Positions 53,287 through 62,300 of a stretch of DNA of 64,000 nucleotides are shown piece by piece (position 1 is the stretch's first letter; the number at the start of each line of letters is the position of its first letter). The position numbers were made by a program, and so were the translations under genes. The notes beneath the pieces are model-generated. The model searched no databases. It was not told where the DNA came from and saw nothing but the letters and a program-made list of their open reading frames with translations. The DNA is from Dictyobacter formicarum (GTDB lineage Bacteria > Chloroflexota > Ktedonobacteria > Ktedonobacterales > Ktedonobacteraceae). The DNA lies in assembly GCF_016587435.1 (NCBI RefSeq), contig NZ_BNJJ01000020.1:62001-126000 (forward strand), read 5' to 3'.

Positions 53287-54003
53287 ATGGAGCCGGAAAC
53301 CGATAAGCCAGGAACTATAAGCAATCAAACTGGCGACCAGCTAGAAAAACAAGCGGCGGATCGACGTGACCAGCGCTATAGCCGTATAGATGCCGAACAT
53401 CCCATCGGTGGTGAAATGGCGGACATTCTAAAGGGTCTGCTCGTGCGTCTGCGCCTGCCCTGGCTGGAACAACACTACGCTCAGGTCCGTGTGCTGGCAT
53501 TGTTCAGCTTTATCAATGGCTGCATCAGCATTGGATTGATGTCGATCCTGGCGCTCATCACGAATTCGCCTTTTATTTTTCCCTCGCTCGGCCCCACCGC
53601 GTTTCTTTTCTTCTATACACCACGTGCGCCCAGTGCTTCGCCACGCAATACAATTATCGGACATGCCATCGGCGTGCTGGCAGGCTATTTCAGCCTGCTC
53701 GTTACTGGATTGACAATGGCGGGCCCCGCCCTGAGTGTAGGAATGACCTGGCCACGCGTCATTGCCGCCGCCCTTTCTCTAGGCCTGACGGCGGGCCTGA
53801 TGGTACTCTTTAAGTCGCCACACCCTCCAGCAGGCGCAACGACGTTGATTATCTCGCTGGGTATTCTAACCAAACCCCCACAATTGATCCTACTCATGAT
53901 CGCAGTTGGCTTGCTCACCCTGCAGGCGATCGCCATTAATCGCCTGGCGGGCATTCCCTACCCGCTCTGGAATCCACTCAAGGAAAATCCAGGTAATCCC
54001 TGA
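53287..54003 (+). CDS. HPP-family membrane protein, probable nitrite/anion transporter
   Basis: The 238-residue protein has a polar N-terminus (1-70) and four membrane helices with the family hallmark PHPPAGATTLI and FIFPSLGPTAFLFFY. HPP proteins of cyanobacteria and chloroplasts have been linked to nitrite transport. Its place at the end of the molybdo-oxidoreductase operon supports nitrogen-oxyanion metabolism. ATG 53287 follows a GGAG site. Confidence 0.85.
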   Translation: MEPETDKPGTISNQTGDQLEKQAADRRDQRYSRIDAEHPIGGEMADILKGLLVRLRLPWLEQHYAQVRVLALFSFINGCISIGLMSILALITNSPFIFPSLGPTAFLFFYTPRAPSASPRNTIIGHAIGVLAGYFSLLVTGLTMAGPALSVGMTWPRVIAAALSLGLTAGLMVLFKSPHPPAGATTLIISLGILTKPPQLILLMIAVGLLTLQAIAINRLAGIPYPLWNPLKENPGNP

Positions 54004-54112
54004 CGTGGCCCAAGCACAGCCAGACTATAGCTTTTTGCAAGCAGGTGATATGATAAAGCGAACACAGTCGGTGGTTTCGTAACTGGCGCCACTATGGAAT
54101 AGAGACAGATCA

Positions 54113-54874
54113 ATGAACGCTGAATACGATCTTATTGCTCCTTTTTACGATATCGAGCATGCCCATTTTGATGAAGACCTGGATATGTATAATAACTTCG
54201 CGGAGCTCTGCGGAGGAAAAATCCTTGAACTGGCCTGCGGCAGTGGCCGCATCATGCTATCCCTGGCCGAGCAAGGCTATGAAGTGAGCGGGGTAGATAA
54301 TTCGAGCAAGATGCTGGAGCTAGCACGTGAAGCCTTGCAGGAGGCTGGAGTCGCGGCACGCTGTACATTGGTAGAGCAGGATATCAGTGCGTTACAGCTC
54401 AAGCAGAAATTTCGCCTGGCCTTTATAGCCCTTGGTTCCTTTGCCCACATCACCACGCGCAAAGAGCAGCAAAAAGTGCTGGCGGCCGTGCGGTCCCATC
54501 TGAGTACTGGCGCTACATTCATTGTAGATATCAGCAACGCCGATGCGCGCTATATGGAAGAGCTAACCGGGCAGGTACTGCATCAGGGTAGCTGGCAACA
54601 TGAAGATGGTAGCTATTTTACCCATTTTGTCAGTCCAGCTTCCGCTACCAAAAAGCATCAACTTGAACTCACGCATTTCTATGATCGGCATCAGCAGGGA
54701 GGCACGGTACAGCGCACAGTTGTTACCACCCATCTGTACCTGTTTGAACGAAGTGAGATGGAACTCTTGCTCGAACAAGCCGGCTTCGTCGTAAAAGATG
54801 TATACGGCGATCATGACTTGGGTCCATTCAACCTGGAAAGCCCACGCATGATTTTTATCGCCGAAGCCAGATAA
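54113..54874 (+). CDS. Class I SAM-dependent methyltransferase
   Basis: The 253-residue protein has motif I KILELACGSGRIMLSLAEQGYEVSGVDNSSKMLELA, and later motifs LAFIALGSFAHI and GATFIVDISNA. It belongs to the small-molecule methyltransferase group with YDLIAPFYD at the N-terminus. The substrate cannot be predicted. Endonuclease V follows 33 bp later on the same strand. Confidence 0.9.
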   Translation: MNAEYDLIAPFYDIEHAHFDEDLDMYNNFAELCGGKILELACGSGRIMLSLAEQGYEVSGVDNSSKMLELAREALQEAGVAARCTLVEQDISALQLKQKFRLAFIALGSFAHITTRKEQQKVLAAVRSHLSTGATFIVDISNADARYMEELTGQVLHQGSWQHEDGSYFTHFVSPASATKKHQLELTHFYDRHQQGGTVQRTVVTTHLYLFERSEMELLLEQAGFVVKDVYGDHDLGPFNLESPRMIFIAEAR

Positions 54875-54907
54875 TATTCCGATACGGTAGAGAGAAGGAT
54901 ATCAAAC

Positions 54908-55627
54908 ATGCCGCGTCCCCCTTTACATAATTGGAACCTGAGCCCTGAAGAAGCGATTGCATTACAGCATGAGCTGGCTCAACATGTTGTATTGGAAGAT
55001 CATATTGGAGAGATACACTATGTTGCCGGCGTAGACATGGCGATCAACGAAGAACACAACGCGGCCCGGGCTGCCGTTGTGCTCCTCAGTTATCCAGATC
55101 TGGAAATTATCGAGCGACACGTTTACGAAGAGCCGATCCGGATGCCTTATGTACCAGGGCTACTCTCTTTTCGTGAGGCCCCGAGCGTAATCGGCGCCTT
55201 TGAGCAATTGCGCCAGCGTCCCGATATAGTGATGGTGGATGGTCAGGGGATCGCCCACCCAAGACGCATCGGGATCGCTACTCACCTGGGACTCTGGCTA
55301 GAAATCCCAACAATAGGCTGCGCCAAGTCGTTACTGACCGGCAAGTACGATAAAGAAGCGCTGGGTGAAGAAGCGGGCTCCTGGGTTCCTCTCACATATC
55401 GCAAAGAGACGATTGGTGCCGTGGTACGCACACGCACGCGTGTCAATCCAATGTTTATTTCGCCTGGGCACCTGATCAGTCTGGAGACGAGCATTCGCTA
55501 TGTACTGGCATGCGGCAAAGGCTATCGCCTGCCGGAACCAACACGCCAGGCCGACAAACTTTCAAAGGATAATACCTGGATCGAGCCGCCAGATGAGCAG
55601 GGGCAGCAGATGAGCCTCTGGTCATAG
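54908..55627 (+). CDS. nfi: Endonuclease V
   Basis: The 239-residue protein carries the endonuclease V active site: D43 in YVAGVDMAI, the wedge motif region RMPYVPGLLSFREAP with the catalytic Glu, and DGQGIAHPRRIGIATHLG. It cuts DNA (or RNA) one base 3' of deoxyinosine and starts repair of deaminated adenine. The C-terminal ~20 residues form a polar extension. Confidence 0.94.
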   Translation: MPRPPLHNWNLSPEEAIALQHELAQHVVLEDHIGEIHYVAGVDMAINEEHNAARAAVVLLSYPDLEIIERHVYEEPIRMPYVPGLLSFREAPSVIGAFEQLRQRPDIVMVDGQGIAHPRRIGIATHLGLWLEIPTIGCAKSLLTGKYDKEALGEEAGSWVPLTYRKETIGAVVRTRTRVNPMFISPGHLISLETSIRYVLACGKGYRLPEPTRQADKLSKDNTWIEPPDEQGQQMSLWS

Positions 55628-55656
55628 CTCTTCTTACCCACCCGGGCTGGACGACG

Positions 55657-56868
55657 CTAAAACTGCTCATGGTCACGATACAAAGGCACAGTAAAGTAGA
55701 AGGTGGTACCTTTGTTAACCACAGTATCAAAGCCAATGGTGCCACCATGCTGCTCTACAATCAGTTTCGCAATTGACAAGCCCAATCCATAGCCACCCAT
55801 TTTAGATTGCTGGCTATGATTAGACTGATAAAAACGCTCGAACACATGATGGCTGTCCTCAAATGGTATCCCATAGCCAGTATCAGAGACAGAGATCATT
55901 TCAAAGTGATCATCGTGCTGGCGGGCGCTGATCGTAACCATACCACCGGGAGGCGTAAATTTAATAGCATTTGCCACCAGATTATTTAATACCTGCTTGA
56001 TGCGTTGAGGATCAATATATAGCGCGGGCACATTCGAGTCGATATCCAGGCGTAAGGCCACCTCGGCCTTTAATGCCTGTGGCTGTAAACTGCGTGCCAC
56101 CTGGCGCACCAGGCTCAGGAGGTGCACCTCCTGTTGCTTCACTTCAAACTGCCCCAGATCGGAGCGCGTCATAAACAGGATATCCTCAACAATCGAGATC
56201 AGCTGTTGCACCCCCTCCTGGGTATATCCCAGATACATGCGCTGCTCTTCATTTAATTCGCCCATATGACCCTGCAAAAGCAAATCAATAAAACCATGCA
56301 CCGAGTTCAAAGGCGTGCGCAGCTCGTGTGAGACCATCGAAACGAAATTCGAGCGCACCCGATTGGCAACCTTTAACGCGGACATGTCGCGGGCAGAAAA
56401 AACGACATAAGAGGATTTATCGTCTAAAGTGATCGGATTGACGCTGGCAGATACCTCATACAGATGATTGGGATCTGTCCCCAAAATAAGTTCTTCGTTG
56501 GGTAGAGGACTTTTTTGCTCCAGCGCCCGCACCAGGGGACAACTTGAGGTGCCACATAGGGCCATACGATTGAGGTTCTTGCAGCCCAACACCTCTGTAC
56601 AACGGCTCCCTACCGTATGCTCTACCGGTTCTTTAAGAGTAGCCGCCGCGGCAGGATTTAGATAAGCAATGTGGAAATCTGGCGTGAGTACAACAATAGC
56701 ATCTGAAGTAGTAAGGATAGCAGCGTCTAGCACACGATGTCGCTGCTGCGCCAAAGTGCTGATCGCTTTACAATCATTACTTCCCACCACAGGCAAATCA
56801 GATGTCATCGGTAAAGATAGATCAGTTGTTTCTTCGACTTGTGCTTGTTTTTGAATACGCTTCCGCAA
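55657..56868 (-). CDS. PAS-domain sensor histidine kinase
   Basis: The frame opens with TTG 56868 (403 residues); no better start is evident. A PAS domain (about 45-165: DAIVVLTPDFHIAYLNPAAAAT ... VVFSARDMSALKVANRV) is followed by the HisKA H-box SHELRTPLN and a complete HATPase domain (N-box LNNLVANAIKFTPPGG, SDTGYGIPF, GYGLGLSIAKL). No membrane helices are seen, so it senses a cytoplasmic signal. The PAS region holds four cysteines (CTEVLGC...CGTSSC) that might bind a metal or react to redox. The response regulator lies immediately upstream. Confidence 0.9.
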   Translation of the reverse strand: MRKRIQKQAQVEETTDLSLPMTSDLPVVGSNDCKAISTLAQQRHRVLDAAILTTSDAIVVLTPDFHIAYLNPAAAATLKEPVEHTVGSRCTEVLGCKNLNRMALCGTSSCPLVRALEQKSPLPNEELILGTDPNHLYEVSASVNPITLDDKSSYVVFSARDMSALKVANRVRSNFVSMVSHELRTPLNSVHGFIDLLLQGHMGELNEEQRMYLGYTQEGVQQLISIVEDILFMTRSDLGQFEVKQQEVHLLSLVRQVARSLQPQALKAEVALRLDIDSNVPALYIDPQRIKQVLNNLVANAIKFTPPGGMVTISARQHDDHFEMISVSDTGYGIPFEDSHHVFERFYQSNHSQQSKMGGYGLGLSIAKLIVEQHGGTIGFDTVVNKGTTFYFTVPLYRDHEQF

Positions 56869-56888
56869 CCTGGCCCCAACCTTTCCCC

Positions 56889-57572
56889 CTATTTCACAAC
56901 AAACTTATATCCAATACCTCGCACTGATACAATGTATTGAGGCCGATCGGGATCAACCTCCAATTTCATACGTAAACGACGTATGTATACATCTACGATG
57001 TTACTATTATTTTCATTATCATTCCAGACATCAGCCAGTAACTGGTCCCTATTTACTACCTGACCAGAACTGGCCATCAAAACTCGTAACACCTGCATCT
57101 CAGTAGGAGTCAAAGTAATTGGGGCACGTCCCCCCACTACAACTTTCAGCTCAGCTGGAAACAGCTCGATCGCTCCCCCACGAATACTTTGATTACCCAC
57201 TTTTCCATTTTTCTTGATACGCCGCATGACTGCCTGTACACGAGCCACCAGTTCCTGGTGATTATAAGGCTTACAGATATAGTCATCTGCACCAATATTA
57301 AACCCATGTAGCTTTGCTTCAATCGTATCCTGGGCGGTCATAAAAATAAGTGGAATTTCGTAACCTTCTGAGCGCAATTTTTCTGAAAACTCGAAGCCAC
57401 TAATATAGGGCATAGTAACATCAAGTATCAGTAAATCCGGTTCACGTTTTTGAATCATTTGCATGGCTCCACGCGGGTTGTCGGCTGTTTCGACTTCGTA
57501 TCCCTCTTTACTGAGTACGAACTGCACCAGCGTGTTCGCAAACCGATCGTCATCAACGACAAGAATGTACAC
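56889..57572 (-). CDS. OmpR-family response regulator
   Basis: GTG 57572 after AGAGGGG starts the protein at VYILVVDDDRF; the longer frame to 57632 adds residues unlike the family. A receiver domain (phospho-Asp in LLILDVTMP, Lys in CKPYNH) and an OmpR winged helix (TEMQVLRVLMASSGQVVNRDQLL ... VDVYIRRLRMKLEVDP ... VRGIGYKF) are complete. It is transcribed before the histidine kinase gene, 20 bp apart. Confidence 0.93.
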   Translation of the reverse strand: MYILVVDDDRFANTLVQFVLSKEGYEVETADNPRGAMQMIQKREPDLLILDVTMPYISGFEFSEKLRSEGYEIPLIFMTAQDTIEAKLHGFNIGADDYICKPYNHQELVARVQAVMRRIKKNGKVGNQSIRGGAIELFPAELKVVVGGRAPITLTPTEMQVLRVLMASSGQVVNRDQLLADVWNDNENNSNIVDVYIRRLRMKLEVDPDRPQYIVSVRGIGYKFVVK

Positions 57573-57658
57573 AGTTTTCCCCTCTTCTTGATACCTCAGT
57601 TTGCCGTGCACCCCCTGTAGATTAACTCTCAATAGATGGTAAGGCCATGGAAATCAGC

Positions 57659-57664
57659 ATTATA
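57659..57664 (-). promoter_or_regulatory. -10 element for the two-component operon
   Basis: A perfect TATAAT on the minus strand lies about 87 bp before the response-regulator GTG. The -35 is weak. A GGTGCCT/AGGCACC hairpin (57700-57717) just upstream may end the mnmG transcript. Confidence 0.45.
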
Positions 57665-57853
57665 GAGAACCTACGGGCATCAGGCTTAACCCGATGTATG
57701 GTGCCTGCGAAGGCACCTGTACTTAACAGTTTATGAGCGTATAAGAACCATTGGTGTATGTAGGGGGGAAACACACACCTCTGGTTCTATTGCGTATTGA
57801 TACATTATTAATGAGTAATATGTGTGTATGTTACACGTTCAATGCGTGTAGTG

Positions 57854-59920
57854 TCAAGATGAAACCTTTAATGCGCGTAATTTTTCCAATTGGATCATCA
57901 GGATGGCAATGTCCGCTGGTGTTACGCCCTCTACCCTCGAAGCCTGTCCCACAGTGCGAGGAAGGGTACGCATAAGCTTCTGGCGCGCCTCGGTACGTAG
58001 ATGAGGAATGACCTGATAATCGATAGCGTCAGGGATACGCATCTCCTCCAGGCGTTGAGTGCGGCGTACCAGTTGCTCTTGCTTACGGATGTAGTTCTCG
58101 TATTTGACCTGCAAGTCTACCTCTTCAGCAGCGTCCACTTCGAGGAGTGGTAGTTGTGCGGATCCAACGAAAGCGGCAGGATCTTCGGCGCTGGCGGCCC
58201 GCTCCTGTTCGACGCGTTGCTCCAGCCTGGCAACCTGCTGGTAGCACACCTCCGGTCGACGTAGTAGTTCACGCCCACTCATCATCTGACCAAGTGGTGC
58301 AATACCAATCTCTTGCGCGCAGGTCTCAACCAGCCGAGAAGAAGTAAAGCTGACATTATCCAGGCGGGCAAGCGCACTGGCAATAGCGGCCTTTTTCTGC
58401 ACCACCTGGAAGTAGCGCTCTTCATCAATCAGACCCAGACGATAGGCATGCTCGCTCAGGCGCAAGTCGGCGCTATCTGGACGCAGCAAGAGACGATGCT
58501 CGGCGCGCGAGGTATGCAGGCGATAGGGCTCGCTCATAGGTCGCGTCACCAGATCATCGATCAGCACCCCGATATAGGCCTCATGGCGTCCCAACACAAA
58601 TGCCTCTTCACCAGCCGCAGCCAGCGCTGCATTGATGCCAGCCATAATACCCTGAGCCGCCGCCTCCTCATAGCCAGAAGTCCCATTGATCTGACCGGCC
58701 AGGAAAAGTCCTTTTACCGGTTTGGTCTGCATCGTCGGCAATAACTGATCGGGTGGCACATAATCATATTCAACCGCATACCCGACACGCATCATCTCGG
58801 CATGCTCCAGGCCGGGAATCGAATGCAACATATCCAACTGCACATCTTCTGGCAGGCTGGTATTCATTCCCTGCACATAGATCTCACCGGTGCGCCATCC
58901 CTCGGGCTCCAGAAAAATTTGGTGCGAAACTTTGTCCGCGAAGCGTACAATTTTGTCCTCGATCGAAGGGCAATAGCGGGGACCAATACCCTCGATCACA
59001 CCCGTATAGAGGGGAGAACGATGCAAGTTATCGCGGATAACCTGGTGGGTCCGTTCGGTCGTGCGTACCAGGTAACAGGGCAACTGAGGCCGCCAGCCAT
59101 GCAAATCTTCACCGGTCACGGGATAAACAGGATTCGGGCGTCCACCTGGTAGTTGAACATCTTCGTGAGCCGCACGGTCGCGCGAAAAGTAGAGTGGCAC
59201 GCGGCTACCCGGCTGTGGCTCAGTCTTGCTATAGTCAACGGTCCGGGCATCGATACGCGGTGGAGTTCCGGTCTTAAAGCGCCGTACCTCCAACCCCAAT
59301 GCCTGCAGGGAATTGGAGATACCCAGGGCCGGGCCCTCGCCAGCGCGGCCGCCTGGCTGTGTCTTTTCACCAACTACTAGCCGACCATTGATAAAGGTAC
59401 CCGTCGTCAGAACGATTGAAGGAGCCTCGTAGCGCCAGCCATTATTGGTCACGACACCAGTCATCACCGGTCGACCATCGCTGCCGGTGTAGCTAAGCAG
59501 TTGTGCAATGGTTGCCTGTTTCAGCTCTAGATTGGGCTGGCTCTCTAACACAAACTTCATCGCCAGGCGATAAGCCTGTTTATCACATTGAGCACGCAGA
59601 GCTTGTACAGCGGGGCCCTTACTGGTATTTAGCATGCGTATTTGTATAAATGTGCGATCGGTATTGCGACCAATCTCGCCGCCCAGAGCGTCTATTTCTT
59701 TGATCAAATGGCCCTTGGCCGGACCGCCCATCGACGGATTGCAGGGCATCAAAGCCACACTGTCCAGATTCATGGTCAATAGCAGTGTCTTGCGACCCAT
59801 ACGAGCGCTGGCGAGTGCGGCTTCACAGCCAGCATGACCGGCTCCTACAACAATAACATCGTATCTACCCCGCACCAGCTGGTCGGGGAACATATTTTTG
59901 CTCTCTGTGCCGTTACTCAT
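57854..59920 (-). CDS. mnmG: tRNA uridine-5-carboxymethylaminomethyl modification enzyme MnmG
   Basis: ATG 59920 gives 688 residues; the frame to 59965 is longer but lacks a better ribosome site. It has the FAD loop [23 protein letters not shown], the [22 protein letters not shown] region, [12 protein letters not shown], and the C-terminal tRNA/MnmE-binding helices. MnmG with MnmE modifies U34 of several tRNAs. The partner MnmE is not in the window. A tRNA-Leu(UAA), itself a substrate type for U34 modification, lies divergently upstream. Confidence 0.96.
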   Translation of the reverse strand: MSNGTESKNMFPDQLVRGRYDVIVVGAGHAGCEAALASARMGRKTLLLTMNLDSVALMPCNPSMGGPAKGHLIKEIDALGGEIGRNTDRTFIQIRMLNTSKGPAVQALRAQCDKQAYRLAMKFVLESQPNLELKQATIAQLLSYTGSDGRPVMTGVVTNNGWRYEAPSIVLTTGTFINGRLVVGEKTQPGGRAGEGPALGISNSLQALGLEVRRFKTGTPPRIDARTVDYSKTEPQPGSRVPLYFSRDRAAHEDVQLPGGRPNPVYPVTGEDLHGWRPQLPCYLVRTTERTHQVIRDNLHRSPLYTGVIEGIGPRYCPSIEDKIVRFADKVSHQIFLEPEGWRTGEIYVQGMNTSLPEDVQLDMLHSIPGLEHAEMMRVGYAVEYDYVPPDQLLPTMQTKPVKGLFLAGQINGTSGYEEAAAQGIMAGINAALAAAGEEAFVLGRHEAYIGVLIDDLVTRPMSEPYRLHTSRAEHRLLLRPDSADLRLSEHAYRLGLIDEERYFQVVQKKAAIASALARLDNVSFTSSRLVETCAQEIGIAPLGQMMSGRELLRRPEVCYQQVARLEQRVEQERAASAEDPAAFVGSAQLPLLEVDAAEEVDLQVKYENYIRKQEQLVRRTQRLEEMRIPDAIDYQVIPHLRTEARQKLMRTLPRTVGQASRVEGVTPADIAILMIQLEKLRALKVSS

Positions 59921-60177
59921 AGTGGTTATACCTGGTTGATTCCTTATATATGAACGATTTTTCACTCCTGCACGACTCGTATTATGCCCTAGATACCTGC
60001 CCTCGTCAATATTAGAGGCAAGAAACTAGTATCTTCTACTAGAAAGCCCAAAACCAAGAAGACAGGCACCACTATTTCTTGTGTTATCTAACAGGTAAAA
60101 TAGAGCGAACGACCCGACAGGAAGAGGTAAAAAAACATAATGATCTTCAGAAACACCAAAACTCACGCCAAAAGTGA

Positions 60178-60206
60178 TTGACGCGTAGGCTGAAGCATGG
60201 TACTAT
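60178..60206 (+). promoter_or_regulatory. Sigma-A promoter of tRNA-Leu
   Basis: TTGACG (60178-60183), a 17-bp spacer and TACTAT (60201-60206) place the transcription start about 9-10 bp before the tRNA. Confidence 0.8.
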
Positions 60207-60221
60207 CAATATACCAAATTC

Positions 60222-60304
60222 GGGGCGATGGCGGAATGGTAGACGCCGGAGACTTAAAATCTCCTGTCCGCAAGGACGTGAGGGTTCGACTCCCTCTCGC
60301 CCCA
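60222..60304 (+). tRNA. tRNA-Leu (UAA anticodon)
   Basis: A class II tRNA: acceptor GGGGCGA/TCGCCCC, anticodon loop ACTTAAAAT giving UAA, a long variable arm (TGTCCGCAAGGACG) and T-loop GGTTCGACTCC. The CCA end is not encoded. Confidence 0.95.
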
Positions 60305-60914
60305 CTCTTCTCTACAAGCGCTTCACAACGTGCCTCAACCACAAAAATGTTCCCATCATGGCGCTACCGCCTCAGAGGTGTTTTTTCTGTTCCCGAAACG
60401 ATATGTTTCGAGTGGTAAGGGACAAATTCGGGAAGAGTTTTTGTTATTATAATTTGATTGAGACAATTTATTACGTCTATACGATATAGGAAATAGAAAT
60501 TGTTGTTTACTCCGATACAGATCTGCTAGAGAATGAGCAGTGGACAATCAGTTGTGATCTCAGGCGTAGTGCTGACGAAAAGAAGAAAGCCTCAGTAGTT
60601 CAGCCTATCGGTTAAAGCCATCAGGTCTTTTATGAACATAGTGCGCTTAAAAATGAATATATGTTCACAAAATAATGGTGTATTGGCTATAAGTGGCGTG
60701 ATTCCCTGTGAAATAATGAAATTATTGTCACAAAAAAGGGTAAAAAAGACTGCATGAAGGTACTTTCCTCTTGCCACCAGTGACCTACTAGTGTTACACT
60801 TCAACAGAAGATTACAACTTTTTTAGTCGCTGCTCGTAAATGAGCATAGAAGACGCAGTATATTCGTCCTCTTATGATCTGAATCGAGTTTTAAGAATAA
60901 ATGAGCGGTGACAA
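60305..60914. other. 600-bp gap after tRNA-Leu
   Basis: A weak hairpin CGCCT-CAG-AGGTG followed by six T (60368-60386) may terminate the tRNA. Beyond that I see no gene, repeat or operator. The minus-strand frame at 60592-60804 has no ribosome site or recognisable domain. Confidence 0.45.
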
Positions 60915-61685
60915 ATGCTAGAATCAACTGTAAACGCTTCAAATATGCTGGGAGGGATGGGGGCTGGTTCGATCACGCAGCCGGCGCGTAAAACACGTCG
61001 TAGCCAGAGTAGTGGAACGCTAACAGGTGCAGCGGGTGTACAGGGTATTGCTAATACTAGTGTGGCCAGCACCAAGACGAAGTCGGGTGCCATTGTGGAA
61101 TCGATGAGCGACGCAGCGCTCGTCGAACTGGTACTCAATGGCGAACATGACCTTTTCGCTACGCTTGTTGAGCGCTATAAAGATGCCGTACAGAATCTCG
61201 CGTATCGTATGCTCGGGAATGTCACGGAAGCTGAAGATGTGACGCAGGAAACGTTTGTGCGGGCCTATACACAGCTCGCTACATATAAATCTGCGCATAA
61301 GTTCAGTACATGGTTGCTTTCGATTGCTTCCCACCTGGCTATTGATCAACTGCGTCGACGACGCTTCCTGGCCTTACCACTCGAAGACGTACCTTTTTTA
61401 GAGTGGATTGTGGATGTAGGTGTCAGCCCTGAGCAATCAGCTTTACAGGGTGAGCAGCAGGACGAAATACAAACGTATTTGCAACGCCTGCCGAGTAAAT
61501 ACCGGGCAGTCATTGTGCTGCGTTACTGGTATGATTTTTCATATGAAGAGATCGCCAACGCGTTAAAATTAACGCCGGCTCTGGTAAAAGCGCGTTTACA
61601 CCGTGCTCGCGAATTATTGGCCCGCTATATGCAACAAAAAACTTCCAATGAGGAGGGACCAATCGATGCGCTGCCGCGACGCTAA
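60915..61685 (+). CDS. ECF-family RNA polymerase sigma factor with N-terminal extension
   Basis: Sigma region 2 (LVERYKDAVQNLAYRMLGNVTEAEDVTQETFVRAYTQL...FSTWLLSIASHLAIDQLRRRR) and region 4 (LPSKYRAVIVLRYWYDFSYEEIANALKLTPALVKARLHRARELL) are complete. The frame from ATG 60915 has about 64 low-complexity residues (Thr/Ser/Gly/Ala) before the sigma domain; an internal ATG in the context VESMSDAALVEL could be the true start. The next gene, a zinc-finger anti-sigma factor, overlaps its end by 20 bp. Confidence 0.92.
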   Translation: MLESTVNASNMLGGMGAGSITQPARKTRRSQSSGTLTGAAGVQGIANTSVASTKTKSGAIVESMSDAALVELVLNGEHDLFATLVERYKDAVQNLAYRMLGNVTEAEDVTQETFVRAYTQLATYKSAHKFSTWLLSIASHLAIDQLRRRRFLALPLEDVPFLEWIVDVGVSPEQSALQGEQQDEIQTYLQRLPSKYRAVIVLRYWYDFSYEEIANALKLTPALVKARLHRARELLARYMQQKTSNEEGPIDALPRR

Positions 61686-62253
61686 AAAATGGCTGAGCGC
61701 TCAGCGTGATGGCGAATTGGAAGCGTCGCACGCCAAAGCACTCCAGGAGCACCTCGCCCGATGTGCTTCTTGCTATGCTTTTGTGCAAGAGCAGCAACGC
61801 ATAGATACCATGTTTGGTTCGTCAAGTCTTCGTGTTCGTCAATCCGAAACCTCATTGGTACGTCCGGCCAGCGTTTCAACCGATCAAATCATGCGAGCAA
61901 TCCAGCAACAAAAGCAGATTACCCATCAGCTTGAGGATCTGCGCCAACGGCAGCAGTCGCGTGTGGCACGTATGCGCACTGCTGGCGCTGTTAGCGCTGC
62001 ATTAGGCCTCCTCACATTGAGCAGCATTCCACTCTTGTTTCTGGTCATGACGATTCTTCAAACTGATCTTGCACTCAAAACACTTTCCCTCTTCAATGGT
62101 GTCATTGACGCAGGCATTGTGCTAGGTGAATATATCCAAACCGGGTTAACCCTCGTCACTCGCGATAACTTGCTGCTGTCAGGGCTTGCATTCGCAGTGG
62201 TCGTCATGATGGGGATGTGGCTTCGCCTGATGCGCTCTCCACAAGAAGCGTAA
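61666..62253 (+). CDS. Zinc-finger anti-sigma factor
   Basis: ATG 61666 follows GAGGAGGGA inside the sigma gene; the product has 195 residues. The N-terminus is a ZAS domain (MRCRDAKKWLSAQRDGELEASHAKALQEHLARCASC; C3, H-x3-C-x2-C). A coiled segment and two membrane helices follow (VSAALGLLTLSSIPLLFLVM and LLLSGLAFAVVVMMGMWLRL). It should sequester the upstream sigma factor at the membrane. The third gene of the unit is a membrane bactofilin-like protein, a candidate target. Confidence 0.88.
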   Translation: MRCRDAKKWLSAQRDGELEASHAKALQEHLARCASCYAFVQEQQRIDTMFGSSSLRVRQSETSLVRPASVSTDQIMRAIQQQKQITHQLEDLRQRQQSRVARMRTAGAVSAALGLLTLSSIPLLFLVMTILQTDLALKTLSLFNGVIDAGIVLGEYIQTGLTLVTRDNLLLSGLAFAVVVMMGMWLRLMRSPQEA

Positions 62254-62300
62254 GCAGCGAAGGTCATGGTCAGATGGTGACCATGATAGGGGGTTCTAGT

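Noticed and set aside
60592..60804. 70-codon minus-strand frame after tRNA-Leu
   Set aside because: No ribosome site, no domain, and a composition typical of random A/T-rich sequence.
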